Assembly: GCF_023242475.1 (NCBI RefSeq)
Contig: NZ_JALJFG010000035.1
Span: forward strand, 1 to 64,000
DNA from: Pseudomonas sp. MWU15-20650
GTDB taxonomy: Bacteria; Pseudomonadota; Gammaproteobacteria; Pseudomonadales; Pseudomonadaceae
Length of the DNA: 64,000 nucleotides
Reading direction: 5' to 3'
The position numbers and the translations under genes were made by a program. Below are positions 1 through 8,575 of the stretch, in pieces. The stretch's first letter is position 1. Each line of letters opens with the position of its first letter. A model generated the notes under the pieces. It ran no database searches. It was not told the DNA's origin and worked only from the letters and a program-made list of their open reading frames with translations.

Positions 1-1134
1 GGCTTTCAACGGCACGTCCGGCACCGTTCGGATCGGTGTCGCCTGGCTGCTGAGCAACATCGGTTTGGCGGCTTCGGCGTGCTCATTCAAGCGGGCTTTA
101 CCGAATTGCGTGGCAAGCCGCTCCAGCCAGTCGCGGGCGCGATGAGACTTGATGCCGCCCAGCACGTTCGTGCTCATGCGCACCACAACACCCATACCGC
201 CGGTCGCCAGCCCCAACAGCAGGTTGATCAGCACCTCAGCGCTGATTTCACCCACGAGTTCGATCATGTACGGCGGGGGTAACAGGCGCATCCAACTGAC
301 GACGGTCGCCAGATAGATGAACAGCAAGGGTTCATCGCTGAGCACCAGCAAACCCTTGGCGAGGGTCTCGGCGCTTAACGCCAGTAACTTTTCAAGCTCG
401 TCCTGGGAGAGGTAATGCAGGAGCTGTTCAGCGTTGGCCAGTGGATCTGCAAGCCACTGGAACAGCTGCTGGATGTTGTCCCATAGTGAGTACAACGCCT
501 CGCCAAACCCCTGTGCGTAGGCTTGGTGCAGCGAGCGATAGCGTTTGAGTAAGCTGGCCTCGGCGTAGTCCTTCCACAGGGGTTCACAGACCTCGCGCCA
601 CTCACTGCGCAGCCAGCCTTCCAGTGGCGCGATGACCGCCTGATAGGACGCGTACAGCGCCTTGAAATGCGCTTTGGAAACGTTGGGGTAAAAACTGACC
701 CGGTACTTGTGGTTACGGTCGCACTCGGTGACTTCCAGTATGCCGCTGGGGCCGATCGTTCTATGGATGGGCTCACCCAGCGGGCCACCGTCTGGGTCGA
801 TGCGCTGCACCATCACTGGCGTATTGCCAATGGGCACGAACCGTGAACTCTGGAACATATGCACCAGCGTCAACGTGCCATTGGCCTGGCACGTGGCGAC
901 AGTGCTGCTGGGCAGGATCGAACGGTTGATCGGCGCGACGAGTGCCACTTCATCCCCGACCTTGAATACCTGTTCGATATCCAGTGCCGAAAAGCTGAAA
1001 AAGCTTTCTGCCCAGGCATCGTAGGGGTTGAGGCAACGGCGGAAATCGCTGAGTACAGACTCGACGTCTCGCGTCTTTGAGTCCATGGCGGCCAGCACCA
1101 GAAAGCCAATGCTTTGGCTGATCGATGCAGTCAC
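1..1134 (-). CDS. Probable polymorphic-toxin / T6SS-type effector, N-terminal part (runs off left edge)
   Basis: The frame is open for 378 codons and runs without a stop to base 1, so the C-terminal end lies outside the window. I chose the GTG at 1134 because GAGGGGG lies about 7 bases upstream; an in-frame ATG at 1086 is the alternative. The visible protein has a soluble first half with aromatic-rich segments (YDAWAESFFSF), a charged helical middle, then a hydrophobic Gly/Ala/Leu stretch near residues 305-330 (LLLGLATGGMGVVV). That plan resembles N-terminal regions of VgrG/PAAR-associated effectors in Pseudomonas, in which a toxin domain follows the hydrophobic part. The coding call is firm; the effector assignment is inference from architecture, and no toxin domain is visible here. 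Confidence 0.5.
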   Translation of the reverse strand, partial: MTASISQSIGFLVLAAMDSKTRDVESVLSDFRRCLNPYDAWAESFFSFSALDIEQVFKVGDEVALVAPINRSILPSSTVATCQANGTLTLVHMFQSSRFVPIGNTPVMVQRIDPDGGPLGEPIHRTIGPSGILEVTECDRNHKYRVSFYPNVSKAHFKALYASYQAVIAPLEGWLRSEWREVCEPLWKDYAEASLLKRYRSLHQAYAQGFGEALYSLWDNIQQLFQWLADPLANAEQLLHYLSQDELEKLLALSAETLAKGLLVLSDEPLLFIYLATVVSWMRLLPPPYMIELVGEISAEVLINLLLGLATGGMGVVVRMSTNVLGGIKSHRARDWLERLATQFGKARLNEHAEAAKPMLLSSQATPIRTVPDVPLKA

Positions 1135-1285
1135 GAGACAGCCCCCTCAATCAGGGGCCTTACTAAAAAAACCATCTGCAATCCCTCGCACTGTTTGATC
1201 AGGCGAGGGACTTTGCAGCGGTTTTCAGGGGCGGGGAGTAGAGCTTATCTGGCCGTTACGTGGGAAGTTTCAACAGCTTTGGTCT

Positions 1286-1900
1286 TCAGCGCTGCGCAAG
1301 CGCCAGGTTCAACCCCAGCCCTGCAAACGCCGCTGCAAAACTGCGGCGCAACCAGTTCTGCACCCGTGGCGACTCGATCACTGCGCGGCGAAACACATTG
1401 GCCAGCAGGCCATACAACACAAATACCGCAAATGTCATCGCCATGAACACGCCGCTCAACACCAGCATTTGCACGGCGGGCGCCGTGCTGCCTGGCGTCA
1501 CGAACTGGGGCAGGAAGGCCAGGAAGAAGATAGTCAGCTTGGGGTTGAGGATGTTCAGCAAGAAACCGCGAATGATCAGGCTACGGGCTGTGGTGACCGT
1601 CGGCGTGTCGTTCATGGCGAAGGCCGAGCGGTCCCGCCAGGTGGCGTACGCCAGGTACAGCAGGTAGGCGGCACCGGCGAATTTCAGCGCTTCGAACGCC
1701 AATGCACTGGTGTGCAGCAGGGCGGAAAGGCCGAGGATGGACGCCAGCAAATGTGGGATGATCCCGGCAGTACAGCCCAAGGCCGCGAACACGCTGGCGC
1801 GCTTGCCGGCGGTCAGGCCCGTGGAAAGGGTAAAGATCACCCCGGTGCCGGGAATCAGCACGACGATCAGGCAAGTAACGAGGAAGTTTACGCTGAGCAT
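1286..1900 (-). CDS. LysE/RhtB family amino-acid exporter
   Basis: A 204-residue inner-membrane protein that begins MLSVNFLVTCLIVVLIPG, the usual start of the LysE/RhtB family. These proteins export amino acids or their derivatives using the proton gradient. The family signature PGTGVIFTLSTGL is present near residues 16-29, about six hydrophobic segments follow, and NPKLTIFFLAFLPQF sits near residues 115-130, as in RhtB and LeuE. The frame stays open further upstream, but the ATG at 1900 is preceded by AAGGAG at 10 bases and gives the family length. It is transcribed alone, divergent from the lipoprotein gene at 2042. The substrate cannot be read from the sequence. Confidence 0.9.
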   Translation of the reverse strand: MLSVNFLVTCLIVVLIPGTGVIFTLSTGLTAGKRASVFAALGCTAGIIPHLLASILGLSALLHTSALAFEALKFAGAAYLLYLAYATWRDRSAFAMNDTPTVTTARSLIIRGFLLNILNPKLTIFFLAFLPQFVTPGSTAPAVQMLVLSGVFMAMTFAVFVLYGLLANVFRRAVIESPRVQNWLRRSFAAAFAGLGLNLALAQR

Positions 1901-2041
1901 GGCAGTCAAACTCCTTGTGTGAACGGGAAAGCCAGATCCTGTCATGTTCGTCCCAGGCTGGCGAGGGGCATTTGGCGAACCCGCGTTAGACTTACCGGTC
2001 GTATCTGCTATGCCTGGCCTATCACCCTTCAAGGAAGCCCA

Positions 2042-3127
2042 ATGTACCTACGCCGCCTGATCCTGTGTCTCACGCCCATGTTGGTGCTGGCTGGCTGCTC
2101 GACTTCCCGTGGCCCGCAGCAACCGCCGCGCAGTGAGTCTGAGGTGAAAGCGCAGATCGTGCGCCTGTTGCCTGCCAATGTCGCAGACGGTAAGGGGTGG
2201 GCCCAGGACATCTACACGGCGTTCGATACCCAGAAAATCTACCCCAGTACCGAAAACATCTGTGCCGTGCTGGCAGTGACCGAGCAGGAGTCTACCTTTC
2301 AGGTCGACCCACCGGTACCGAACATGGGCAAGATCGCCCAGGATGAGATCCTGCGCCGAGCGGCCAAGGTCTACGTGCCCGCAGTGGTCGTGCGTACCAC
2401 CCTGCAATTGCGCTCACCCACCGGCAAGTCTTACGCCGAGCGCCTGAGTGCCGCGCGTACGGAGAAGGACCTGAGTGGTATCTTCGATGACTTCATCAGC
2501 ATGGTGCCCCTGGGCAATTCGCTGTTCGGCGGTTTCAACCCGGTGCACACCGCAGGCCCCATGCAGGTCAGCATCGACTTTGCGCAACAGCACGCCCGAG
2601 GTTATCCCTACACCGTGGACGGTACGATCCGCCGCGAGGTCTTTACCCGTCGTGGTGGCATGTATTTCGGCATCACCCATCTGCTCGGCTACCCGGTCAA
2701 TTATGACCAGCCGCTGTACCGCTTCGCCGACTTCAACGCGGGTTGGTACGCCAGTCGCAATGCCGCATTTCAGGCCGCTGTCAGCCGCATCACGGGGACC
2801 GAACTGGCGTTGGATGGCGACTTGATTCGGTATGGTTCGTTGCTGCCCGGCACCACCGAGCTGGCGGTGCGTTCACTGGGCGCCAAGTTGGGCATGCGCA
2901 ACCCCAGCATCCGCAGTCAGTTGGAGCAGGGCGAGCAGTTGGACTTTGAGCAGACCACGCTCTACACGCGTGTCTTTGCCCTGGCCGACGCGGCTGCCGG
3001 CAAGCCGCTGCCGCGGGCTATCCTGCCGGGCATTGTGCTCAAGAGCCCGAAGATCACCCGCAATTTGACGACCGCCTGGTTTGCCAAGCGCGTGGATGAG
3101 CGGTACCAGCGCTGCATGAAGCGCTGA
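2042..3127 (+). CDS. DUF1615 family lipoprotein, possibly lysozyme-like
   Basis: A 361-residue outer-membrane-type lipoprotein. The signal peptide ends in the lipobox LVLAGC with the acylated Cys at residue 19. The ATG at 2042 has AAGGAA 6 bases upstream; the longer frame upstream is a shadow. The body resembles the DUF1615 family of Pseudomonas. Two short stretches recall soluble lytic transglycosylases: AVTEQESTF near residue 80, where a Glu follows a helix, and AGPMQVSIDFA near residue 175, like the usual GLMQV motif. A peptidoglycan-cleaving role is therefore plausible but inferred. The gene ends exactly next to the stop of the convergent lipoprotein gene, with no space for a terminator between them. 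Confidence 0.75.
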   Translation: MYLRRLILCLTPMLVLAGCSTSRGPQQPPRSESEVKAQIVRLLPANVADGKGWAQDIYTAFDTQKIYPSTENICAVLAVTEQESTFQVDPPVPNMGKIAQDEILRRAAKVYVPAVVVRTTLQLRSPTGKSYAERLSAARTEKDLSGIFDDFISMVPLGNSLFGGFNPVHTAGPMQVSIDFAQQHARGYPYTVDGTIRREVFTRRGGMYFGITHLLGYPVNYDQPLYRFADFNAGWYASRNAAFQAAVSRITGTELALDGDLIRYGSLLPGTTELAVRSLGAKLGMRNPSIRSQLEQGEQLDFEQTTLYTRVFALADAAAGKPLPRAILPGIVLKSPKITRNLTTAWFAKRVDERYQRCMKR

Positions 3128-3922
3128 TCACGTGCGGCGTTTGACGAACCGGCGCCACAGCCAAACCCACAACCACACCACCGGGAACGCCAGGATCACA
3201 AACGGCAGCACATAGCTGGCGCGCTCCAGGGCGTCCGCCGTTCCGTTCACAAGGTTGTCCCCCAGGTTGCTGAACATCCGGCTGAACCGTGACGGTTGGT
3301 TCGCGCCGTCGGAGGAGCGGAAATTCAGGGTGACCCGGTTGGTGTCGAGCCGGCGTTGCTGGCCGGCCGCGGCCTGGGCCAGTGCCTGCAGCTCGTTTTC
3401 GATACCGGCCTGTTCCTTGCTCAGGGCGATCAGGTCACTGACGGTGATGTCCTTGCGTTTGGCCAGTTCATCAAGGCGTTGTTGCTGGGCTTGCAGGCGC
3501 TCCTGGCGGCGGTGTACATCCGCAACGGCATCGGCCAGGTCCTCGGCGGTGGTGATGCGTTGGCCGAGTTTCCCGCCTTCGGCCGCCATGGCGACCATCG
3601 GTTCTACGCCGGAGGGGGCGATACGCAGGATGATCTCGCCGCTGCTGCCGTCTTGCGTAATGCCCAAAATATTGCAGGCGCCAAAACGCGCTGTTTCACA
3701 CGCCTCTCGGGTGGCTTGCATGCGTGGCGCCAGCAAGGCTCCGGGCAGGGCCAGGGTCAATTCATGCTCATAGGCCAACTGCGCCCCGGCCTTACCCTGT
3801 TCGCCGTTAATCACGGTGGCGCGGGTGTGGTCCTTGGGTGAACAGCCGGCCAAGGCCAGGCCGGCGAGCAAGATCAGCAGCGAGGCGCGAAGCGGGTGGG
3901 GCTTGCCGTCCAGGTGGCGCAT
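3128..3922 (-). CDS. DUF4349-type membrane-anchored lipoprotein
   Basis: A 264-residue protein with a lipoprotein signal peptide (GLALAGC, Cys at residue 27), a periplasmic domain, a coiled-coil stretch near residues 140-190 (RRQERLQAQQQRLDELAKR) and a C-terminal transmembrane helix with an Arg/Lys-rich tail (residues about 237-264). This order, a beta-rich part, coiled coil and terminal helix, fits the DUF4349 family, whose function is not established. Start at the ATG at 3922, which begins MRHLDGKPHPLRASLLILLAG. It is convergent with the DUF1615 gene, the two stop codons being adjacent. Confidence 0.75.
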   Translation of the reverse strand: MRHLDGKPHPLRASLLILLAGLALAGCSPKDHTRATVINGEQGKAGAQLAYEHELTLALPGALLAPRMQATREACETARFGACNILGITQDGSSGEIILRIAPSGVEPMVAMAAEGGKLGQRITTAEDLADAVADVHRRQERLQAQQQRLDELAKRKDITVSDLIALSKEQAGIENELQALAQAAAGQQRRLDTNRVTLNFRSSDGANQPSRFSRMFSNLGDNLVNGTADALERASYVLPFVILAFPVVWLWVWLWRRFVKRRT

Positions 3923-4079
3923 TGCGATTCCTTGAAGTGTGCAGGAGAAATTGACGGCGATTAAAGCGGGTCTGGCGCATTAACGCAAAACATCGCGCAG
4001 GATTTGCGCGGTGGATGGTGATGGCGGCCGCAGGACCGCTGGCGTACACCTCAAGGCTTATTCCAAGGGAGCACTCGCC

Positions 4080-4496
4080 ATGATCGCTTACGCCGTGCCG
4101 GAAGGTTTTGTGCCATTGCCCCGCAGCAGTCCGCTGCTGGATCTGCTCGGCCCGGTGTATTGCCGAGGTGACGGTTTGCAGCTGGAGGTGGGCCTGCGCG
4201 CCGACAACCGCCATGCCAATGGGCGCGGTACGGTGCACGGTGGGGTGCTGGCAACCCTGGCGGATATCGGCATGGGCTATGCCATGGCGTTTTCCAGCGA
4301 CCCGCCGTTGCCGTTGATTACCGCGAGCATGACCTTGGATTACCTGGGGGCGGTGCAGGTAGGCGAGTGGATGCGGGTGCGTTTGGACAGCCACAAGCGC
4401 GGGCGGCAGATGGCGTTTGCCACGCTGAGTGTGTACGTCGAGGAGAGGGTTGTACTACGCGCGAGTGCGGTGTTTGCCGTGCCTCAAGCTCATTGA
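4080..4496 (+). CDS. PaaI-type hotdog-fold acyl-CoA thioesterase
   Basis: A 138-residue protein of the PaaI/YbgC-like hotdog family, which hydrolyses acyl-CoA thioesters in the cytoplasm. The family core is visible: RGTVHGGVLATLADIGMG near residues 50-67, with the HGG turn and the following Asp that normally form the active site, and then the strand ITASMTLDYLGAV. Length is typical. The ATG at 4080 follows AAGGGAG with a spacing of 10; the upstream extension of the frame has no ribosome-binding site. It is convergent with the thiolase gene and separated from it by a strong hairpin. The substrate is unknown. Confidence 0.85.
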   Translation: MIAYAVPEGFVPLPRSSPLLDLLGPVYCRGDGLQLEVGLRADNRHANGRGTVHGGVLATLADIGMGYAMAFSSDPPLPLITASMTLDYLGAVQVGEWMRVRLDSHKRGRQMAFATLSVYVEERVVLRASAVFAVPQAH

Positions 4497-4506
4497 GGCG
4501 GGTAGA

Positions 4507-4542
4507 GAAAAGGCCCGGCTTTTCGTGGAGCTGGGCCTTTTC
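4507..4542. terminator. Bidirectional intrinsic terminator
   Basis: A 13-base arm starting GAAAAGGCCCGGC pairs with GCTGGGCCTTTTC around a 10-base loop, with one mismatch. The A-rich and T-rich flanks let it act on both strands, as fits its place between convergent thioesterase and thiolase genes. Confidence 0.85.
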
Positions 4543-4558
4543 TGTGTTGCTCGTTGAA

Positions 4559-5740
4559 TCAGCGGCGTTCGAGCGCCAGTGCGACGCCTTGGCCACCACC
4601 GATGCAGAGTGTCGCCAGACCTTTCTTGGCGTCACGCTTGATCATTTCATGCAGCAGGGTCACCAATACGCGGCAACCTGAGGCGCCAATCGGATGGCCG
4701 ATGGCGATGGCGCCACCGTTGACGTTGACCTTATCAGCGTCCCATTCCAGCTCTTTGCCCACTGCCAGGGACTGCGCAGCGAAGGCTTCGTTGGCTTCGA
4801 TCAGGTCCAGGTCACTGAGTTTCCAGCCGGCCTTGTCCAGGCAACGGCGTGTGGCCGACACGGGGCCGATGCCCATGATTGCCGGGTCGACGCCGGCGTT
4901 GGCGTAGCTGGCGATGTGCGCCAGTACCGGCAGGCCGAGGGCCTTGGCTTTATCAGCGCTCATCAGCAGCACCGCAGCGGCGCCGTCATTGAGGCTGGAG
5001 GCGTTGCCGGCGGTGACACTCCCGTCTTTCTTGAACGCAGGCTTGAGCTTGGCCAGGGATTCGGCGGTGGTGCCGGCGCGCGGCTGCTCGTCCACTGCAA
5101 AGGCCACTGGGTCACCCTTGCGTTGGGGAATCAGGATCGGTGTGATCTCCTCGGCAAAGCGGCCGGCCTCGATAGCCGCTGCGGCTTTCTGCTGGGAGGC
5201 GGCGGCGAAGGCATCCTGGGCTTCACGGCTGATACCGTACTTGTCCACCAGGTTCTCCGCGGTGATGCCCATGTGGTAGTCGTTGAACGCATCCCACAAG
5301 CCATCAGTGATCATGCTGTCGATCATCTTGGCGTGGCCCATGCGCAGCCCGGTGCGTGCAGCGGGCAACACGTAGGGGGCCAGGCTCATGTTCTCCATGC
5401 CGCCGGCGATGATCACCTGCGCATCACCGCAACGGATGGCTTGTGCGCCCAGGTGCAGGGCTTTGAGGCCCGAACCGCAGACCTTGTTCAGGGTCAAGGC
5501 CGGTACGGCGTGGGGCAGGCCGGCGAGAATCGAGGCCTGGCGGGCCGGGTTCTGGCCCGAGCCGGCGGTGAGTACTTGGCCGAGGATCACTTCATCCACC
5601 TGGGCCGGGTCCAGGCCGGTCTGCTCCAGCAGCCGACGGATTACGGCCGCGCCCAGCTCCGGTGCCGGGATGCTGGCCAGCGAACCTTGAAAGCTGCCCA
5701 CGGCGGTGCGGGTGGCAGCAACAATCACGACGTCTTGCAT
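4559..5740 (-). CDS. atoB: Acetyl-CoA acetyltransferase (thiolase II)
   Basis: A 393-residue biosynthetic-type thiolase that interconverts two acetyl-CoA with acetoacetyl-CoA. The nucleophile Cys lies in LNKVCGSGLKALHL near residue 89. The C-terminal half has NVNGGAIAIGHPIGASG with the catalytic His, and TLCIGGGQGVALALER with the second Cys near the end. I chose the ATG at 5740 (MQDVVIVAATRTAVG) because GAGGA is 9 bases upstream and the family starts there; an ATG five codons earlier would overlap the upstream gene. It is the last gene of a three-gene operon with both CoA-transferase subunits, so its likely job is to split acetoacetyl-CoA made from acetoacetate. Confidence 0.93.
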   Translation of the reverse strand: MQDVVIVAATRTAVGSFQGSLASIPAPELGAAVIRRLLEQTGLDPAQVDEVILGQVLTAGSGQNPARQASILAGLPHAVPALTLNKVCGSGLKALHLGAQAIRCGDAQVIIAGGMENMSLAPYVLPAARTGLRMGHAKMIDSMITDGLWDAFNDYHMGITAENLVDKYGISREAQDAFAAASQQKAAAAIEAGRFAEEITPILIPQRKGDPVAFAVDEQPRAGTTAESLAKLKPAFKKDGSVTAGNASSLNDGAAAVLLMSADKAKALGLPVLAHIASYANAGVDPAIMGIGPVSATRRCLDKAGWKLSDLDLIEANEAFAAQSLAVGKELEWDADKVNVNGGAIAIGHPIGASGCRVLVTLLHEMIKRDAKKGLATLCIGGGQGVALALERR

Positions 5741-5751
5741 GGAATCTGTCC

Positions 5752-6411
5752 TCACTGGAAGTGCATTTCTGGAACGTGGTCCGGGACGATCAGTTTACCG
5801 GCGGTCTTGCTCACAATCTCTTCCACACTGACGCCAGGTGCGCGTTCCTTGAGGACAAAAGCGCCATTTTCGATTTCCAGGTACGCCAGGTCCGTCAGCA
5901 CACGCTTGATGCAGTGGGCGCCGGTCAACGGCAGGCTGCATTGGTTGAGCAGCTTGGATTCACCGTCCTTGGAGGCGTGGGTCATGATCACGATGATGTT
6001 TTCTGCACCGGCCACCAGGTCCATGGCGCCGCCCATGCCCTTTACCAGCTTGCCGGGGATCATCCATGAGGCGATGTTGCCTTGGACGTCGACTTCAAAT
6101 GCGCCGAGTACGGTGAGGTCGACGTGACCGCCGCGGATCATCGCGAAAGACTCGGCGGAGGAGAAGATCGAGGCGCCGATGCGTGCGGTCACGGTCTGTT
6201 TGCCGGCGTTGATCATGTCGGCGTCAATCGTTTCTTCGGTAGGAAACGGTCCCATGCCCAATAGGCCGTTTTCCGATTGCAGCATCACTTCCATGCCTTC
6301 GGGAATGTAGTTGGCCACCAGTGTCGGAATGCCGATACCGAGGTTGACGTAGAAACCGTCCTGCATTTCGCGGGCGACGCGTTGAGCCATTTGTTCGCGG
6401 GTAAGAGCCAT
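5752..6411 (-). CDS. atoA: 3-oxoacid CoA-transferase subunit B
   Basis: The 219-residue beta subunit of a succinyl-CoA or acetyl-CoA:acetoacetate CoA-transferase. The catalytic Glu is in LQSENGLLGMGPFP near residue 47 (the conserved SENG motif), and GIGIPTLVANY precedes it as in SCOT/AtoA. ATG at 6411 has AAGGAC 8 bases upstream. It lies 34 bases after the subunit A gene and 11 bases before the thiolase start. With those two it forms a complete route from acetoacetate to acetyl-CoA, used in catabolism of ketone bodies and of Leu/Phe breakdown products. Whether the CoA donor is succinyl-CoA or acetyl-CoA cannot be told from sequence. Confidence 0.93.
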   Translation of the reverse strand: MALTREQMAQRVAREMQDGFYVNLGIGIPTLVANYIPEGMEVMLQSENGLLGMGPFPTEETIDADMINAGKQTVTARIGASIFSSAESFAMIRGGHVDLTVLGAFEVDVQGNIASWMIPGKLVKGMGGAMDLVAGAENIIVIMTHASKDGESKLLNQCSLPLTGAHCIKRVLTDLAYLEIENGAFVLKERAPGVSVEEIVSKTAGKLIVPDHVPEMHFQ

Positions 6412-6445
6412 TTTATGAGTCCTTATTGTTCGGGCTGGGGGCAGA

Positions 6446-7144
6446 TTATTTGCGGACAGTGCGCTGTTCGATGCGCTTCTCGAAAGTGCCGCAGATGATC
6501 CGGTCGACGTAGATGCCAGGGGTGTGGATCTGCGCCGGGTCCAGCTCGCCCGGTTCGACGATTTCCTCGACCTCGACCACCGTGATCTTGCCGGCGGTGG
6601 CGGCCAGCGGGTTGAAGTTCTGGGCGGTGTGGCGGTAGATGACGTTGCCGAAGTGGTCGGCTTTCCAGCCTTTGACGATGGCAAAGTCACCGGTGATGGA
6701 TTCTTCCATCAAGTACGGACGGCCGTTGAATTCGCGGGTTTCCTTACCTTCGGCGACAGGTGTGCCCACCCCGGTGGCGGTGAAGAAAGCCGGGATACCG
6801 GCGCCGCCTGCGCGCATTTTTTCCGCCAGGGTGCCTTGGGGGGTGAGGACCACTTCGATTTCGCCGCTGAGCAGTTGCTTCTCGAACAGGGCGTTTTCAC
6901 CCACGTAGGAGGCAATGACTTTGCTGATCTGCTTTTCTTCCAGCAGCACACCCAGGCCGAAACCGTCGACGCCGCAGTTATTGGAAACCACGGTCAGGTC
7001 GCGGGTGCCTTTGCGCTTGATCTCGGCGATGAGGTTCTCCGGAATGCCACACAGGCCAAAGCCACCGGAGAGTACGGTCATGCCGTCTTCCAGGCCCGCC
7101 AGCGCTTCTTCATAGGACGCCACGCGTTTATCGAAACCTGCCAT
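6446..7144 (-). CDS. atoD: 3-oxoacid CoA-transferase subunit A
   Basis: The 232-residue alpha subunit that pairs with the downstream B subunit. It has the glycine-rich CoA-binding segment SGGFGLCGIPENLI near residues 26-39, as in the SCOT/AtoD family, and NNCGVDGFGLGVLL. The ATG at 7144 is preceded by GAGG with about 6 bases spacing; the longer upstream frame overlaps the promoter region and is not credible. It is the first gene of the operon atoD-atoA-atoB. The start lies 133 bases from the divergent LysR gene, which is the obvious candidate regulator. Confidence 0.92.
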   Translation of the reverse strand: MAGFDKRVASYEEALAGLEDGMTVLSGGFGLCGIPENLIAEIKRKGTRDLTVVSNNCGVDGFGLGVLLEEKQISKVIASYVGENALFEKQLLSGEIEVVLTPQGTLAEKMRAGGAGIPAFFTATGVGTPVAEGKETREFNGRPYLMEESITGDFAIVKGWKADHFGNVIYRHTAQNFNPLAATAGKITVVEVEEIVEPGELDPAQIHTPGIYVDRIICGTFEKRIEQRTVRK

Positions 7145-7277
7145 ATGCACCTCTTTTATTGTTTGTGGGCCAGCCAATGAACCGAGTGTTGCGCTGACGG
7201 ATTGATTTGTTAAGTTGTTTTTTAAGGTTGATTGATTTAGAAAACAGCATAGTTGAACTGCCGTCCGGAGTAGCGCC
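7145..7277. promoter_or_regulatory. Divergent promoter region, CoA-transferase operon / LysR gene
   Basis: A 133-base AT-rich gap between divergent starts. It contains TTGATTTGTTAAGTTG and TAAGGTTGATTGATTTAG, a pair of TTGATT repeats that could be part of a LysR T-N11-A type site. The binding site itself is inferred. Confidence 0.5.
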
Positions 7278-8183
7278 ATGACCGTTAAACAGATGCGGGC
7301 CTTTTTGGCCGTGGCCCAGACCCTGAGTTTCGCCGCTGCCTGCGAGCGCTTGCACCTTTCCCAGTCGGCCTTGAGCCTGACCATCAAGGGTTTGGAAGAA
7401 GGCTTGGGCGGGCGCTTGTTCAGCCGCAATACGCGCAATGTGGCCCTCACGCCCGAAGGCGAATCCCTGTTGCCCCTGGCTCGGCGACTGATTGCCGACT
7501 GGGACAATGCCGAGGATGAACTGCGTCAGCGTTTTACCCTGCAGCGCGGGCGGGTGACGGTAGCGGCGATGCCTTCGTTTGCAGGCAACCTGCTGCCCCC
7601 GATCCTGAAGATATTCCGCGCGCGTTACCCCCAGGTGAACGTGACGGTGCATGACCTGATCAATGAGCAAGTGCTGGAAATGGTGCGCGACCGGCAGGTG
7701 GAGCTGGGCGTAGCGTTCGAGCCGTCCGAAGGTTCGTCACTGGCGTTCACGCCGTTGTATCTGGACCGGTTTATTGCCGTGGTGCCCGCAGATTCGCCTT
7801 TGGCACAACGGGCTGAAATCGACTGGCAAACCCTGCTGGAGCAACCGTTCATTACCTTGCAGCGGCCGTCGACGGTACGGGTGATGCTGGAAGAACACCT
7901 CGGCGCCTTGCAGATGAAGCTGCCGGTGGCGTTGGAAAGCCATCAATTGGCAACGGTGGGCAAGATGGTCGCCAGTGGTTTGGGCGTCAGTGCCGTGCCC
8001 GCGTTGTGCGCACGGCAGATGGAGGAGGCGGGGGCGCGTTGCATCACCTTGAGCGGTCCGGTGATCGAGCGGCCGATTGGCGTATTGACCAAACCGGGGC
8101 ATGAACTGTCGGCGGCGGCGCAGGTGTTGTTTGATATTTTTCGCGATGAAGCGGGGAAGGGGCGGTTTCCGGCGTTGTTATAA
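7278..8183 (+). CDS. LysR-type regulator, probable activator of the acetoacetate operon
   Basis: A 301-residue LysR-type transcriptional regulator. The N-terminal winged helix-turn-helix covers residues 1-60 (MTVKQMRAFLAVAQTLSFAA, with ACERLHLSQSALSLTIKGLE as the recognition region). A periplasmic-binding-protein-like effector domain follows from about residue 90. It is transcribed divergently from the atoD-atoA-atoB operon with a 133-base gap, the classical arrangement for a LysR protein controlling its neighbour and itself. Inducer and target are inferred from position only. A strong hairpin terminator follows the stop. Confidence 0.9.
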   Translation: MTVKQMRAFLAVAQTLSFAAACERLHLSQSALSLTIKGLEEGLGGRLFSRNTRNVALTPEGESLLPLARRLIADWDNAEDELRQRFTLQRGRVTVAAMPSFAGNLLPPILKIFRARYPQVNVTVHDLINEQVLEMVRDRQVELGVAFEPSEGSSLAFTPLYLDRFIAVVPADSPLAQRAEIDWQTLLEQPFITLQRPSTVRVMLEEHLGALQMKLPVALESHQLATVGKMVASGLGVSAVPALCARQMEEAGARCITLSGPVIERPIGVLTKPGHELSAAAQVLFDIFRDEAGKGRFPALL

Positions 8184-8196
8184 AACCGGTATTAAA

Positions 8197-8224
8197 AAAC
8201 CCGCTCGAATAAACGAGCGGGTTT
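8197..8224. terminator. Bidirectional intrinsic terminator
   Basis: Perfect 11-base arms AAACCCGCTCG and CGAGCGGGTTT surround the loop AATAAA. A-rich and T-rich flanks on the two sides suit termination from both convergent genes (LysR gene and the 109-residue gene). Confidence 0.9.
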
Positions 8225-8245
8225 AAATTTAAAGTCGTGAAGTTA

Positions 8246-8575
8246 TCAGCAGTATCTATCAATCACTTTAACCTGCGATTGGCCTTTGAGGTGCTGCCAT
8301 TCGGTATTAAGTGTATGGAATACCTGCTCGATAAAGTTTCGATCGGCCGCCGCTTTCTTGCCGACATAACCCTGGCCACGGCGGTATCTCTTCAGGCGCG
8401 CCGCCAGCTCACGGTTATTGCGATCAAACTCGGCTTCTTCGGTGTGGGGCGCCAGGCAGTCAATTTGGACTTCGCCCGATTTGCCAATCCACAGGATATG
8501 GTCGTCGAGTGTGTCTTTCTGCGCTGCGAACATCTCAGCCAATTCATCGATAGTGGGTTGGTTGTTCAGATTCAT
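8246..8575 (-). CDS. Conserved hypothetical protein, 109 residues
   Basis: I do not recognise a characterised family. The protein is acidic to neutral and helical, starts MNLNNQPTIDELAEMFAAQK and includes ILWIGKSGEVQIDCLAP near residue 28, then a charged stretch and an Arg/Lys-rich part (LAARLKRYRRGQGYVGKK). It has no signal peptide or membrane segment and is probably cytoplasmic. The ATG at 8575 has AAGGGG 7 bases upstream, which supports a real gene, as does the terminator at its 3' end. A long non-coding region lies upstream. Confidence 0.75.
   Translation of the reverse strand: MNLNNQPTIDELAEMFAAQKDTLDDHILWIGKSGEVQIDCLAPHTEEAEFDRNNRELAARLKRYRRGQGYVGKKAAADRNFIEQVFHTLNTEWQHLKGQSQVKVIDRYC

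Noticed and set aside
1183..1212. TCCCTCGC...GCGAGGGA hairpin as terminator of the LysE gene or effector gene
   Set aside because: It is a perfect 8-base stem but has a 13-base loop and no T-run on either side, and lies upstream of the leftward effector gene rather than at a gene end that needs it; the role is unclear.
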